This document shows, in pieces, positions 40,848 through 50,147 of a stretch of DNA of 64,000 bases. Both the position numbers and the translations under genes were made by a program. The stretch is from an uncultured Ectothiorhodospiraceae bacterium (GTDB lineage Bacteria; Pseudomonadota; Gammaproteobacteria; Nitrococcales; Nitrococcaceae), in NCBI GenBank assembly GCA_913061005.1, contig CAJXSH010000003.1, positions 62,001 to 126,000 on the forward strand, in the 5' to 3' direction. The stretch's first letter is position 1. The number at the start of each line of letters is the position of its first letter. The notes under the pieces are model-generated. The model made no database searches. It saw nothing but the letters and a program-made list of their open reading frames with translations, and had not been told where the DNA came from.

Positions 40848-41786
40848 ATGAACGCGCTTTCACTGCGTCAGCTGAACAAGACGTACGCCGGCGGTGTAAC
40901 CGCCCTCGCCGATGTCGACCTCGAGGTCGAGCCTGGCGATTTCTTTGGCCTGCTCGGCCCCAACGGCGCCGGCAAGACGACCATCATCGGGATCGTCGCC
41001 TCGCTGGTCACCCCCACCTCGGGCTCGGTCTCGGTCTTCGGCCATGACATCCAGCGCGACCCCTGGGAGGCCAAGAGCAACCTTGGCCTTGTCCCCCAGG
41101 AGTTCAACTTCAACCAGTTCGAGACCGTCGAGCAGATCGTCATCAACCAGGCCGGTTACTACGGCATCGATCGGCACACCGCTCGGGAGCGGGCCGAGAA
41201 GTATCTGCGCGAACTGGATCTATGGGGCAAGCGCGATGCCAGCTCGCGCTCGCTCTCCGGCGGGATGAAACGCCGTTTGATGATCGCCCGGGCCCTGGTC
41301 CACGAACCACGGCTGCTGATCCTCGACGAGCCCACCGCCGGGGTCGACATCGAGCTGCGTCGCTCGATGTGGGCATTTCTGCGGCGGATCAACGAACGCG
41401 GCACCACCATCATCCTCACCACCCACTATCTGGAAGAGGCCGAGTCGCTGTGCCGACACATCGGGATCATCGATGGCGGGCGGATCATCGAGAAAACCGA
41501 CGTGCCCACCCTGCTATCCAAACTCAAAAGCCAGAGCTTTGTGCTGGATCTGGCCGACTCGGTGTCGCGACTGCCCCACCTGCCCGACTTCCACGCCGTG
41601 CCGCTGGATGAACGGCGGCTCGAGGTCGAAGTGCGGGGCGATCAGACGCTGTCGGAACTGTTTGCCCAACTCGCTGCCGCAGGGGTGGAAGTCAGCAGCA
41701 TGAAAAACAAATCCAACCGGCTCGAGGAGTTGTTTGTCCGCATGCTCGGCAACCGCAGCCCGGCCCCGACCTCGGAGAATGCCTGA
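40848..41786 (+). CDS. yadG: ABC-2 exporter, ATP-binding protein (YadG type)
   Basis: ATPase subunit of an ABC-2 type exporter (312 aa). Walker A GPNGAGKTT, signature SRSLSGGMKRRLMIA, Walker B LLILDEPTAGVD and the H-loop TTHYLEEAE are intact. The C-terminal 80 residues form the extension usual in this family. Start ATG 40848; no clear ribosome site. The permease gene follows after one base. Substrate unknown. Confidence 0.93.
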   Translation: MNALSLRQLNKTYAGGVTALADVDLEVEPGDFFGLLGPNGAGKTTIIGIVASLVTPTSGSVSVFGHDIQRDPWEAKSNLGLVPQEFNFNQFETVEQIVINQAGYYGIDRHTARERAEKYLRELDLWGKRDASSRSLSGGMKRRLMIARALVHEPRLLILDEPTAGVDIELRRSMWAFLRRINERGTTIILTTHYLEEAESLCRHIGIIDGGRIIEKTDVPTLLSKLKSQSFVLDLADSVSRLPHLPDFHAVPLDERRLEVEVRGDQTLSELFAQLAAAGVEVSSMKNKSNRLEELFVRMLGNRSPAPTSENA

Positions 41787-41787
41787 T

Positions 41788-42579
41788 ATGGCCGCACTCT
41801 ATCCGGCCTACCCCCGCCAGACCCTGACGGCACTGCAGACCCTGGTCCACAAAGAGACCCACCGCTACCTGCGCATCTGGGTGCAGACGCTGGTGCCCCC
41901 GGCGATCACCATGACGCTGTACTTTGTCATCTTTGGCAGTCTGATCGGCTCGCGGGTGGGGCCCATGGACGGCTTTGATTTCATGGAATTCATCGCCCCG
42001 GGCATCATCATGATGTCGGTGATCACCAACTCCTACAGCAATGTGGTCTCCTCGTTCTTCGGCGCCAAGTTCCAGCGTCATGTCGAGGAGCTGCTGGTCT
42101 CGCCGACACCCAACTATGTCATCCTCGCCGGTTACGTCTCCGGCGGCGTCGGCCGGGGGCTTTTCACCGGGCTGATCGTCACGATCATCGCCAGTTTCTT
42201 TGCCGATCTGCAGATCCACAGCATCCCGGTGACCATTTCGGTGGTTTTCCTCACCGCGGTACTGTTCTCGATCGGGGGGTTCATCAACGCGGTCTTCGCC
42301 AAGAAGTTCGATGACATCGCCATCGTCCCGACCTTCGTGCTCACTCCGCTGACCTACCTGGGCGGGGTGTTCTACTCGATCTCGCTGCTGCCGGACTTCT
42401 GGCAGGGACTCTCGTTGGCCAACCCCATCCTGTACATGGTCAACGCCTTTCGTTACGGCATCCTGGGCAGCTCGGACATCCCCATCTATACCGCCTATCT
42501 TTTGATCGGCGTTTTCATCGCCCTTGGCACCGCCATCAGCCTGTGGCTCTTGCGCCGTGGTGTTGGCCTGCGCAGCTGA
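41788..42579 (+). CDS. yadH: ABC-2 exporter, permease (YadH type)
   Basis: Inner-membrane permease of an ABC-2 exporter (263 aa, six helices), pairing with the ATPase encoded one base upstream. The segments FIAPGIIMMSVITNSYSNV, EELLVSPTPNYVIL and LTYLGGVFYSISLLP match the YadH/NodJ group. Start ATG 41788 chosen because earlier in-frame starts lie deep in yadG. Substrate unknown. Confidence 0.93.
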   Translation: MAALYPAYPRQTLTALQTLVHKETHRYLRIWVQTLVPPAITMTLYFVIFGSLIGSRVGPMDGFDFMEFIAPGIIMMSVITNSYSNVVSSFFGAKFQRHVEELLVSPTPNYVILAGYVSGGVGRGLFTGLIVTIIASFFADLQIHSIPVTISVVFLTAVLFSIGGFINAVFAKKFDDIAIVPTFVLTPLTYLGGVFYSISLLPDFWQGLSLANPILYMVNAFRYGILGSSDIPIYTAYLLIGVFIALGTAISLWLLRRGVGLRS

Positions 42580-42588
42580 GACAACAAT

Positions 42589-43923
42589 ATGAATCTCGAA
42601 ACCACCCCGCTGCTCACCGACCTCTACGAACTGACCATGCTCCAGACCTACTACGAGCATGGGATGACCGATGAGGCGGTCTTTGAGCTTTTCATGCGGC
42701 GGGCGCCGGAGCGGGGCTTTTTTGTCGCCGCCGGACTGGACCAGGCCCTCGGGTGGCTGGAAAACCTCGTCTTTGGCGACGAAGAGCTCGAGTGGATGGC
42801 CGACAGCGGGCTTTTTAATGCGGCTTTTATCGAGCGGATGCGCGATTTCCGGTTCACCGGCACGGTCCGGGCCATGCCCGAAGGGAGCCTGTTTTTTGCC
42901 GAAGAGCCGGTATTGCAGATCGTCGCGCCGCTGCCCGAGGCGCAGTTGATCGAATCCCGGCTGATGAACATCGTCCACTACCAGACATTGATCGCCAGCA
43001 AGGCGGTCCGCAGCCGCATGGCCGCCGGGGATGTGCCGGTGATCGACTTCGGCATGCGCCGGGCCCACGGCGGCGAGGCGGGCACCTGGGCCGCACGGGC
43101 CTGCTATCTGGCCGGCTTTGGCGCCACCGCCACCTGTCTTGGCAGCGCCCGCTACAACATCCCGCCCACCGGCACCATGGCCCATGCCTTCATCCTGGCC
43201 CACGACGACGAGGCAACGGCCTTCGAGCGATTCGCCCGCAGCCACCCCGACAACGTGGTGCTGTTGATCGACACCTACGACGTCCGCCGGGGCGCCGAGC
43301 GGGTGGTCGAGGTGGCAGAGAAACTGGCCCCGGACGGCATCCGCATCCACGGTGTGCGCATCGACAGCGGTGATCTGGCCGCCAATGCCCGGATGACGCG
43401 CTCAATCCTGGATGCCGGTGGCCTGACCGAAACCCGCATCATCGTCAGCGGCGGGCTCGATGAATACCGGATCGAAGCGCTACAGCGCGAGAATGCGCCC
43501 ATCGACGGCATTGGCGTGGGCTCGAACGTGGATACCTCGGCGGATGCGCCCTTCCTGGACTCGGCCTACAAGCTGCATCTCTACAAAGACCGGCCCCGCG
43601 GCAAACATTCAGCGGGCAAGACCGATCTGCCCGGGCGCAAGCAGGTGTTCCGACACATCGAGGCGGGCCGCATGAGCGGTGATGTCATCGGCCTGGCCGA
43701 TGAGGACCTGCCCGGCTCACCGCTTCTCGAGACGGTGATGCGTGAGGGCCGACGGGTCGGCGAGGGTCAGGCCTGGGATCTGGAAGGTGCGCGCCTGCGA
43801 CTGGGCGATGGACTGGCGCAGCTGGCACCCGACTATCGGGCGCTGCGCGAGCCCGATGCATACCCGGTGACATTGTCACCCGGTCTGGTGGAGCTGCGTG
43901 ACGCCCTGGCCCGGGCGCTGTAG
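42589..43923 (+). CDS. pncB: Nicotinate phosphoribosyltransferase
   Basis: Converts nicotinate and PRPP to nicotinate mononucleotide in NAD salvage. The 444-aa protein opens LLTDLYELTMLQTYYEHGM, has the FELFMRRAPERGFFVAAGL segment, the substrate region DFGMRRAHGGEAG and GVRIDSGDLA, and the late GIGVGSNVDTSADAP. Ten bases after yadH, so probably co-transcribed with the exporter, though a functional tie is not obvious. Confidence 0.95.
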   Translation: MNLETTPLLTDLYELTMLQTYYEHGMTDEAVFELFMRRAPERGFFVAAGLDQALGWLENLVFGDEELEWMADSGLFNAAFIERMRDFRFTGTVRAMPEGSLFFAEEPVLQIVAPLPEAQLIESRLMNIVHYQTLIASKAVRSRMAAGDVPVIDFGMRRAHGGEAGTWAARACYLAGFGATATCLGSARYNIPPTGTMAHAFILAHDDEATAFERFARSHPDNVVLLIDTYDVRRGAERVVEVAEKLAPDGIRIHGVRIDSGDLAANARMTRSILDAGGLTETRIIVSGGLDEYRIEALQRENAPIDGIGVGSNVDTSADAPFLDSAYKLHLYKDRPRGKHSAGKTDLPGRKQVFRHIEAGRMSGDVIGLADEDLPGSPLLETVMREGRRVGEGQAWDLEGARLRLGDGLAQLAPDYRALREPDAYPVTLSPGLVELRDALARAL

Positions 43924-43948
43924 GCCCGGGCCGGTGCGTCGACGGGTG

Positions 43949-44260
43949 TCAGTCCACCCGCAGCTCGTCGAGGGAACGCCCCTGGGCTTCCCACTCCTTG
44001 ACCCAGGCCGGCTTGCGGCCCCGGCCGGACCAGGTCTTGCTGGCATCACTGGGATGCTGAAAGCGAACCTTGGCTTTGGTCCGGGTGCGGGCCGGCTGCC
44101 CGCCCACGAGATCGCTGAGCGTGAAGCCATAACGCTCGGCCACCTGTTTGAGTTCATGTTGCGCTTTTTTGGCATCCTCCTTGCGCCGACCCTGGATTTC
44201 CTTATCGATATCTTTTTTCAGCTGATTGAGCTGCTCGGTCGTGTAATTGGAGAGATCCAT
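43949..44260 (-). CDS. H-NS family nucleoid protein
   Basis: A 103-aa protein with an N-terminal helical, oligomerisation-like region (about 1-55) and the C-terminal H-NS DNA-binding signature TWSGRGRKPAWVKEW (about 75-90), whose GRGRKPAW loop enters the minor groove of AT-rich DNA. Such proteins silence horizontally acquired, AT-rich genes. The ATG at 44260 has AGAGGAT seven bases upstream. It converges on pncB and is divergent from an unrecognised gene across 135 AT-rich bases that it may itself regulate. Confidence 0.9.
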   Translation of the reverse strand: MDLSNYTTEQLNQLKKDIDKEIQGRRKEDAKKAQHELKQVAERYGFTLSDLVGGQPARTRTKAKVRFQHPSDASKTWSGRGRKPAWVKEWEAQGRSLDELRVD

Positions 44261-44303
44261 AATATCCTCTTTGTGGGTTGGATTCGTTGCTTGAAAAGCC
44301 TGA

Positions 44304-44313
44304 ATAATATAAT
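44304..44313. promoter_or_regulatory. Overlapping divergent -10 elements
   Basis: In the AT-rich gap, a perfect TATAAT (44308-44313) points right toward the unrecognised gene and TATTAT (44309-44304 on the other strand) points left toward the H-NS gene. No good -35 is seen at standard spacing for either (TTGCTT lies 15 bp from the rightward -10). Confidence 0.35.
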
Positions 44314-44395
44314 CCAAAAAAAGGCAGAAAACCAGCGTCATGAATTGATCCGGAATGCAACCCGGATCATCGGAAAATCGGATGGGAATTGACCA

Positions 44396-45631
44396 ATGAG
44401 TTCAGCACTCTCCGCGACGCCGGCGGTTTTGACCGTGGAAATCGAACCGGAAAAAGCCATCCAGGGTCGCCCACCGGAGCCGCTCAGTCGCGAAAACGCC
44501 GAAATCCTGGCCGGTGCGGTGGCCGATGATCTGCGCCGGATCGTCGGCGAAGACGTGGCCAGCGCGGGGCTCATTCTGCCGGCCGGTCTTTATGACCTCA
44601 CCGAGCTGCTGCGGCCGGGCCTGCCAATGGTCGAGGCACTGCTCGACCTGTATCGCGGCAGCCTGCGCGGCGGGCCCTTTGAGCCGCAGCTCCTGGCGCT
44701 GGGCACCGCCGGCGGCCGGTTTCCCGGCGCCGGCCTGGCGCCCGAGCGGCGGCGCGGCGCCGGCCCCCTTCTGGCGCTGCCGCTGGCACTGGTCGCGCCG
44801 GGCGAAACCCTCGATCCGCTGCGACGGTCGCTGGAGCAGGTGCTGCTGGAAAAAGGCCGGGCCAGTCTGGCCACCGACCGCACGATCCGGCAATTATTCG
44901 GCGTCGAACCAGTGCATTTGAGCTATGCCACATTCCATGATCTTTCGGCATTAATGAAGGTGCAATTGGAACATGCCGGATTCGGCGAACTCTGGCAGCT
45001 TGTCGAAGGGGCACTCTACCGGCCGGATACCGTCGAGAAAATCGATATGACCACCGGCAACACGTTCCTGGGATCGGGCGGGATGGTGTATACGCCGATT
45101 CGGACATTCAACGATCACGCCACCCGGGCCAATACCCAAAGCGAAGCGACCGGGAATGCCTATGTCGAATGGGCGAAAATACAGCGCCAGTACACCCTGG
45201 CGCTGGCGCACCACGGTATCGAGGTGCGGCACTGCCCGCCCCAACCGGGGATCGACGCCGCCGATGCCGAGGTGGCGATGAGCGTCGCCCAGGCCGCCGC
45301 CCTGCCCGCCGACGCGCCCTGGTACGCCGAGGCAATCGCCGCCGACGAACCGCTCGAGGGCGCCAGCATCGTCACCCTGACCGAGCAGTTCGACACCACG
45401 CTGGGGCCGGTGGCGTATACCGTTTTGATCCAGGCCGGGGACGGGCGGCTATTGCGCCTCGAGCACGACTATCCACTCGCCCCGGCGGCCATCGACGCCA
45501 TCCAGGACCACTGGCGCCGGCAGGCGAGCCAGCTTGGCGCCAACTTCCAGCTCGAGCGTCCGGGGCGGATCGTTGCCGGCGGTCAGCCGGCGCAGTTACG
45601 GCCGTGGCTGGATTATGCCGGCGAGGCCTGA
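44396..45631 (+). CDS. Unrecognised 411-aa protein
   Basis: I do not recognise this protein. It is predicted cytoplasmic: no signal peptide and no membrane helix. The N-terminal half (about 25-160) is Leu/Ala/Arg-rich and helical. The middle (about 175-260) is more conserved-looking, with LSYATFHDLSALMKVQLEHAG and DMTTGNTFLGSGGMVYTPIRTFNDH, then helical YVEWAKIQRQYTLALAHHGIEV. Only one cysteine (HCPP) is present. Base composition dips toward AT at about 44880-45140. It is divergent from the H-NS-family gene and stops four bases from the convergent pdxH. Start ATG 44396 is supported only by a weak GGGAA. The continuous 1.2-kb frame makes a real gene likely. Confidence 0.75.
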   Translation: MSSALSATPAVLTVEIEPEKAIQGRPPEPLSRENAEILAGAVADDLRRIVGEDVASAGLILPAGLYDLTELLRPGLPMVEALLDLYRGSLRGGPFEPQLLALGTAGGRFPGAGLAPERRRGAGPLLALPLALVAPGETLDPLRRSLEQVLLEKGRASLATDRTIRQLFGVEPVHLSYATFHDLSALMKVQLEHAGFGELWQLVEGALYRPDTVEKIDMTTGNTFLGSGGMVYTPIRTFNDHATRANTQSEATGNAYVEWAKIQRQYTLALAHHGIEVRHCPPQPGIDAADAEVAMSVAQAAALPADAPWYAEAIAADEPLEGASIVTLTEQFDTTLGPVAYTVLIQAGDGRLLRLEHDYPLAPAAIDAIQDHWRRQASQLGANFQLERPGRIVAGGQPAQLRPWLDYAGEA

Positions 45632-45635
45632 TGGC

Positions 45636-46229
45636 TTACGGATTCACAAGCACCCACTGCCACGTGCCGGCGGCGTCGCGAAAATACCGCTCGCGATCGT
45701 GGAGCCGGCCATCCCGTCCCTGCCAGAACTCCATCCAGTGCGGCCGAACCCGGAAGCCGGTCCAGTGCGGCGGCCTGGGCACCTCGCGCCCCGCGTATTC
45801 GGCCTCAAGGCTGTCCACACGGGCGTCGAATACCGCCCGGCTTTCCAGCGGTTCGGATTGATGCGAGGCCCAGGCACCAATCTGGCTGAGTCGCGGGCGT
45901 GAGGCAAAATAGGCGTCCGCCTCGGCATCGGAGACGACCTGCACGTCGCCTTCGACCTTGACCTGGCGCATCAGCGCTTCCCAGTAGAACACCAGCGCCG
46001 CTTTCGGGTTGTCAGCCAATTGCGTGCCCTTGCGGCTGCGGGTATTGGTGTAGAACACGAACCCCGAGGTATCCACCTGCTTGAGCAACACCATCCGGGC
46101 GCTCGGCTGACCGTCCGCCGATACTGTGGCCAGGGTCATGGCGGTGGGGTCGATGATGCGCTCGTCCGCACGGGCTGTCTCCAGCCAATCGCCGAAACGC
46201 TCGATTGCCGCCTGGTAATAATCGCTCAC
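45636..46229 (-). CDS. pdxH: Pyridoxamine 5'-phosphate oxidase
   Basis: FMN enzyme that makes pyridoxal 5'-phosphate. The 197-aa protein has AMTLATVSADGQPSARMVLLK, FYTNTRSRKGTQL, FYWEALMRQVKVEG and the C-terminal PRPPHWTGFRVRPHWMEFWQG and ERYFRDAAGTWQWVLVNP signatures. Its start overlaps the nfeD stop by four bases. Confidence 0.97.
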   Translation of the reverse strand: MSDYYQAAIERFGDWLETARADERIIDPTAMTLATVSADGQPSARMVLLKQVDTSGFVFYTNTRSRKGTQLADNPKAALVFYWEALMRQVKVEGDVQVVSDAEADAYFASRPRLSQIGAWASHQSEPLESRAVFDARVDSLEAEYAGREVPRPPHWTGFRVRPHWMEFWQGRDGRLHDRERYFRDAAGTWQWVLVNP

Positions 46230-47635
46230 CGGTTGCCTCCCTCTGTGTTATCTCCCCGGGCGACGTTGAGTGTGAGACCGTCCACATCAACGACCTCGAC
46301 CTGTTCGCCCCTCGATAGATTGGCAGCGCCCCTGGCGCGCCAGCTCTCGCCCTCGACACGCACCCGGAGCACGGGCCGTGTGGCGATGACCTCGGCGGTC
46401 TGGCCGCGCAGGTGCGCGGCGCCGGCCACCCCACGGCGGCGGAATGCGCGCATGGCGAGGCTGGCGGTGCCCAGAAAGATCAGCAGACTGGCGGCGGTCA
46501 CCCCCGCCACCAGCATCATCGAGAGCTCGAACCCTGGCCCTTCGGTGTCGAAGAGCAACAATGAACCCAGCCCGAAGGCCAGCACACCGCCCACGCCGAG
46601 GGCCCCGAACGAGGGCACCAACGCCTCGGCGAGCATGAAAAGCACCCCCAGGGCCAGCAAGCCCAGCCCGGCAAAATTGATGGGCAACGCCTGCAACGCG
46701 AAAAGCGCGAGGATCAGCGAGATGCCGCCGATGACCCCCGGCACCAGACTGCCCGGATTGGCCAGCTCGAAGATCAGCCCGTAGATGCCGATCAAAAGCA
46801 GGATATACGCCACATTGGGGTTGGTGATCGCCGCCAGCAACTCGTGCCGCCAGTCGGGCGGGCGATCCACGATTGCCGCGCCTTCGAGGGCAAGGGTGCG
46901 TTCACCCTGCTCCAGTGCGACCCGCCGTCCATCCACGGCGGCGAGCAGCGCCGCCGGTGTGGCAGCCACGCCATCGATCACCTCGGCGGCCAGCGCGGCA
47001 TCGGCGCTGAGGCTGACCGACTCGCGCACGGCCCGTTCGGCCCAGTCGGCGTTACGGCCCCGCAGCTCGGCCAGCGAACGGATGTAGGCGACCGCATCGT
47101 TGATCAGCTTGCGCTCGCTGGCCGAAGCGGTGGGCTCGCCGCCCTCGTCGGCCCCGGCGGCGGCTGTATCGTCGCCAGCGGCATCGGGCTGGCCATTGCC
47201 ATCGCCCGTTGACCCGGGATCAGCTGTCCCAGTGTCGTCGGGTTGGCCCGGCATGCCGCCCATCTGTACCGGGGTGGCCGCGCCCAGATTGGTCCCGGGC
47301 GCCATCATGGCGACATGACTGGCATAAAGGATATAGGTCCCGGCGCTGGCGGCCCGAGCACCGGAGGGCGCCACATAGCCAATCACCGGCACATCGGATG
47401 AGAGGATGGCCTGGACGATGGTGCGCATCGACTGATCCAGGCCACCGGGGGTGTCCATTTGCAGGATCACGGCCCTGGCCTCTGCCTCACTGGCCGCTTC
47501 AAGCCCTTCGACGACGTAGTCGGCGGTCGCGGGGCCGATTGATCCGTCGATCACAAGCTTGTGAACCGATGCCGCGGAGGCCGGCATCGCCAGGGTGAGC
47601 ACCAGGAGGATTGCGCTGAGAACCCGCAGTTTCAT
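46226..47635 (-). CDS. NfeD-family membrane-bound ClpP-class serine protease
   Basis: A 469-aa membrane protein: signal peptide (about 1-22), a ClpP-class protease domain with the nucleophile Ser97 in RAASAGT and the likely general base Lys176 in SERKLIND, four to five membrane helices (about 275-395) and a C-terminal OB-fold NfeD domain (about 405-460). Between Ser97 and Lys176 lies a Gly/Asp-rich insertion (about 125-172). This family usually sits beside an SPFH/stomatin gene and cleaves it or helps membrane quality control; none is present here. It lies between adk and pdxH and overlaps the latter. Confidence 0.9.
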   Translation of the reverse strand: MKLRVLSAILLVLTLAMPASAASVHKLVIDGSIGPATADYVVEGLEAASEAEARAVILQMDTPGGLDQSMRTIVQAILSSDVPVIGYVAPSGARAASAGTYILYASHVAMMAPGTNLGAATPVQMGGMPGQPDDTGTADPGSTGDGNGQPDAAGDDTAAAGADEGGEPTASASERKLINDAVAYIRSLAELRGRNADWAERAVRESVSLSADAALAAEVIDGVAATPAALLAAVDGRRVALEQGERTLALEGAAIVDRPPDWRHELLAAITNPNVAYILLLIGIYGLIFELANPGSLVPGVIGGISLILALFALQALPINFAGLGLLALGVLFMLAEALVPSFGALGVGGVLAFGLGSLLLFDTEGPGFELSMMLVAGVTAASLLIFLGTASLAMRAFRRRGVAGAAHLRGQTAEVIATRPVLRVRVEGESWRARGAANLSRGEQVEVVDVDGLTLNVARGDNTEGGNR

Positions 47636-47675
47636 GCCCTATCGGATCGCAGAACGGTCCAGCGGGTTCCCCGGG

Positions 47676-48344
<669 letters not shown>

Positions 48345-49505
48345 CTAGTCGTCTTTATCGTTAATGCCAATGGCGTGCAGTCTACCTGCCAGATCCTGCA
48401 GGTAAACTCGGCCATCCGCGACCAGTGGCTTGACGGTGATACCCGCGCTGCCGACCGTTCGGCGGCCAACGAGCTCGCCATTGCGACGGTCCAGCGCGTT
48501 GATTGATCCATCCGAAGCGGCCACGAGCAGATATTCACCGGCCACACTCGGGGCGGCAAGCCGCAATCCGCGAAGCTTCTCGGCGCGCCAGACCGACGCC
48601 CCATTGCGCCGGTCCAGGGCCCAGACACGCCCCTGGGCGTCGGTCACATAGAGCCGCTCGTCATCGACCGCCAGGCCGCCTGTCACCGATAACTCGCGGG
48701 CCCAGGCCACTTCGCCGCTGCCCAGGGCCACCCCGGCGACACGCCCCTGGTAGGCGCCGGCAAACAGATCCCCCCGGTCCACCAGCGGGTCGGCATCGAT
48801 ATCGACCATGCGTGCCAGATCCGTCCGGCCCTCCGGCACCGCGACCGTCGACTCCCAGGCCGCCGAGCCGGTGGTCAGATCCAGGGCACTCAGCCGGCCG
48901 TTGTCAAAACCGGCGACGACGCCGTCGTTGACCAGCACCGGACTGGAATGCCCCCGCAGCGTGAGCGCCGGGACATTGCGACTGTACAGCCAGCGTTGCT
49001 CGCCGTTTGCCGCATCCAGGGCGAAGACATGGCCATCGGCGGTCCTGACCACCACCGAGGCCTGGCCAACCGCCGGCGGGGCAAGCACCTCGCTGCTCAA
49101 TGACTGCCGCCAGCGGACGGCCCCGCCATCACGCTCGAGCGCGATCACCTCGCCGGACGCGGTCCCCAGCGCCAGGAGCCCGTCACCGGCCCCCAGGGCG
49201 CCCGCCACACGGACATCAAGATCCTGCGCCCAGCGCGTCTCGCCCGAGGCCGGATCCAAGGCCACGACCCGGCCATCGACGCTGGCGGCATAAAGCGCGC
49301 CGTCGGCAAGCACAGGGCGCAGTCGCAGCCCGTCGGCCTGGGACTGGCCGATGCGCATCGAGAAGAGGGACTCGAATTCGATCTGCGGCGCCTCGAGCCC
49401 GATATCCACCGACTCATCGGCCGGCAACAGCCCCCGCGCGCTGCATCCGGCGAGGAACAGCACGCTCATCAGGACGAGCCCCACCCGTACACGGCGATCC
49501 TTCAT
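48345..49505 (-). CDS. bamB: Outer-membrane assembly lipoprotein BamB
   Basis: Lipoprotein of the BAM complex that inserts beta-barrel proteins into the outer membrane. The 386-aa protein has a lipobox LAGC (Cys21) and a series of PQQ-type beta-propeller repeats with the recurring ALD...G...W pattern. Its start overlaps the yfgM stop by four bases, the usual hisS-yfgM-bamB order. Confidence 0.95.
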   Translation of the reverse strand: MKDRRVRVGLVLMSVLFLAGCSARGLLPADESVDIGLEAPQIEFESLFSMRIGQSQADGLRLRPVLADGALYAASVDGRVVALDPASGETRWAQDLDVRVAGALGAGDGLLALGTASGEVIALERDGGAVRWRQSLSSEVLAPPAVGQASVVVRTADGHVFALDAANGEQRWLYSRNVPALTLRGHSSPVLVNDGVVAGFDNGRLSALDLTTGSAAWESTVAVPEGRTDLARMVDIDADPLVDRGDLFAGAYQGRVAGVALGSGEVAWARELSVTGGLAVDDERLYVTDAQGRVWALDRRNGASVWRAEKLRGLRLAAPSVAGEYLLVAASDGSINALDRRNGELVGRRTVGSAGITVKPLVADGRVYLQDLAGRLHAIGINDKDD

Positions 49506-50131
49506 GACTCCGGCGCTCCCCCCAGGTTGTTGAGCTTGATCTCGACCAGCGAGCGACGCTGCCCGGTGGTCTGCTCGAGCGCATCGGCATAGGCCGCCGC
49601 CGCGGCACGGGCATCACCGGCCATTTGCTGCAGATCGCCCTGCAACTCCAGAAAGCGCCCCCGCAGCTGACCGTCGGGCAGGGGTTGCAGCACATCCAGG
49701 GCCGCGGTCGTCTTGCCCGCCGCGGCCAGGGCCTCACCCTGTCGCAACCGCGCGATGTCGGCGAGCGCGGTTCCGGCCTGGGCATCGGTCACCCAGGCCA
49801 GCTGCCGGGCCGCCTGCTCGGCGGCACCGGTTTCGACCAGGGCGCCGGCAACCGCCAGCGTCGCCAGCGCCGCCTGGGCAGTCTGGCCGTGCTCTTGCTG
49901 CATGATGGCCACGCGATTGGCCGCGGTCTCGACCTCGTCCTGGTCCAGGGCCGCCAGCACCGCTGCGTGATCCGCCGATGCCGCGGCTAGTTGGCGGGAC
50001 TGCCAGCTCTGCCACTGCTGATAGCCAAGCACCACCACCAGCGCGACCACCAGGCCAATCACCACGCCACGGCCGTAGCGGGCCCACCAGTGGCGTAGCG
50101 CCTCGAGTTGTTCTTCGTCGTCGTATGCCAA
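49502..50131 (-). CDS. yfgM: YfgM-like SecYEG-associated TPR protein
   Basis: A 209-aa inner-membrane protein with an N-terminal cytoplasmic segment (MAYDDEEQLEALRHWWARYG, typical of YfgM), one membrane helix (about 22-40) and a periplasmic TPR-like helical domain. YfgM binds SecYEG and the chaperone PpiD in E. coli. Between hisS and bamB as expected. Confidence 0.9.
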   Translation of the reverse strand: MAYDDEEQLEALRHWWARYGRGVVIGLVVALVVVLGYQQWQSWQSRQLAAASADHAAVLAALDQDEVETAANRVAIMQQEHGQTAQAALATLAVAGALVETGAAEQAARQLAWVTDAQAGTALADIARLRQGEALAAAGKTTAALDVLQPLPDGQLRGRFLELQGDLQQMAGDARAAAAAYADALEQTTGQRRSLVEIKLNNLGGAPES

Positions 50132-50147
50132 TCCAGGCTCCTGTTCC

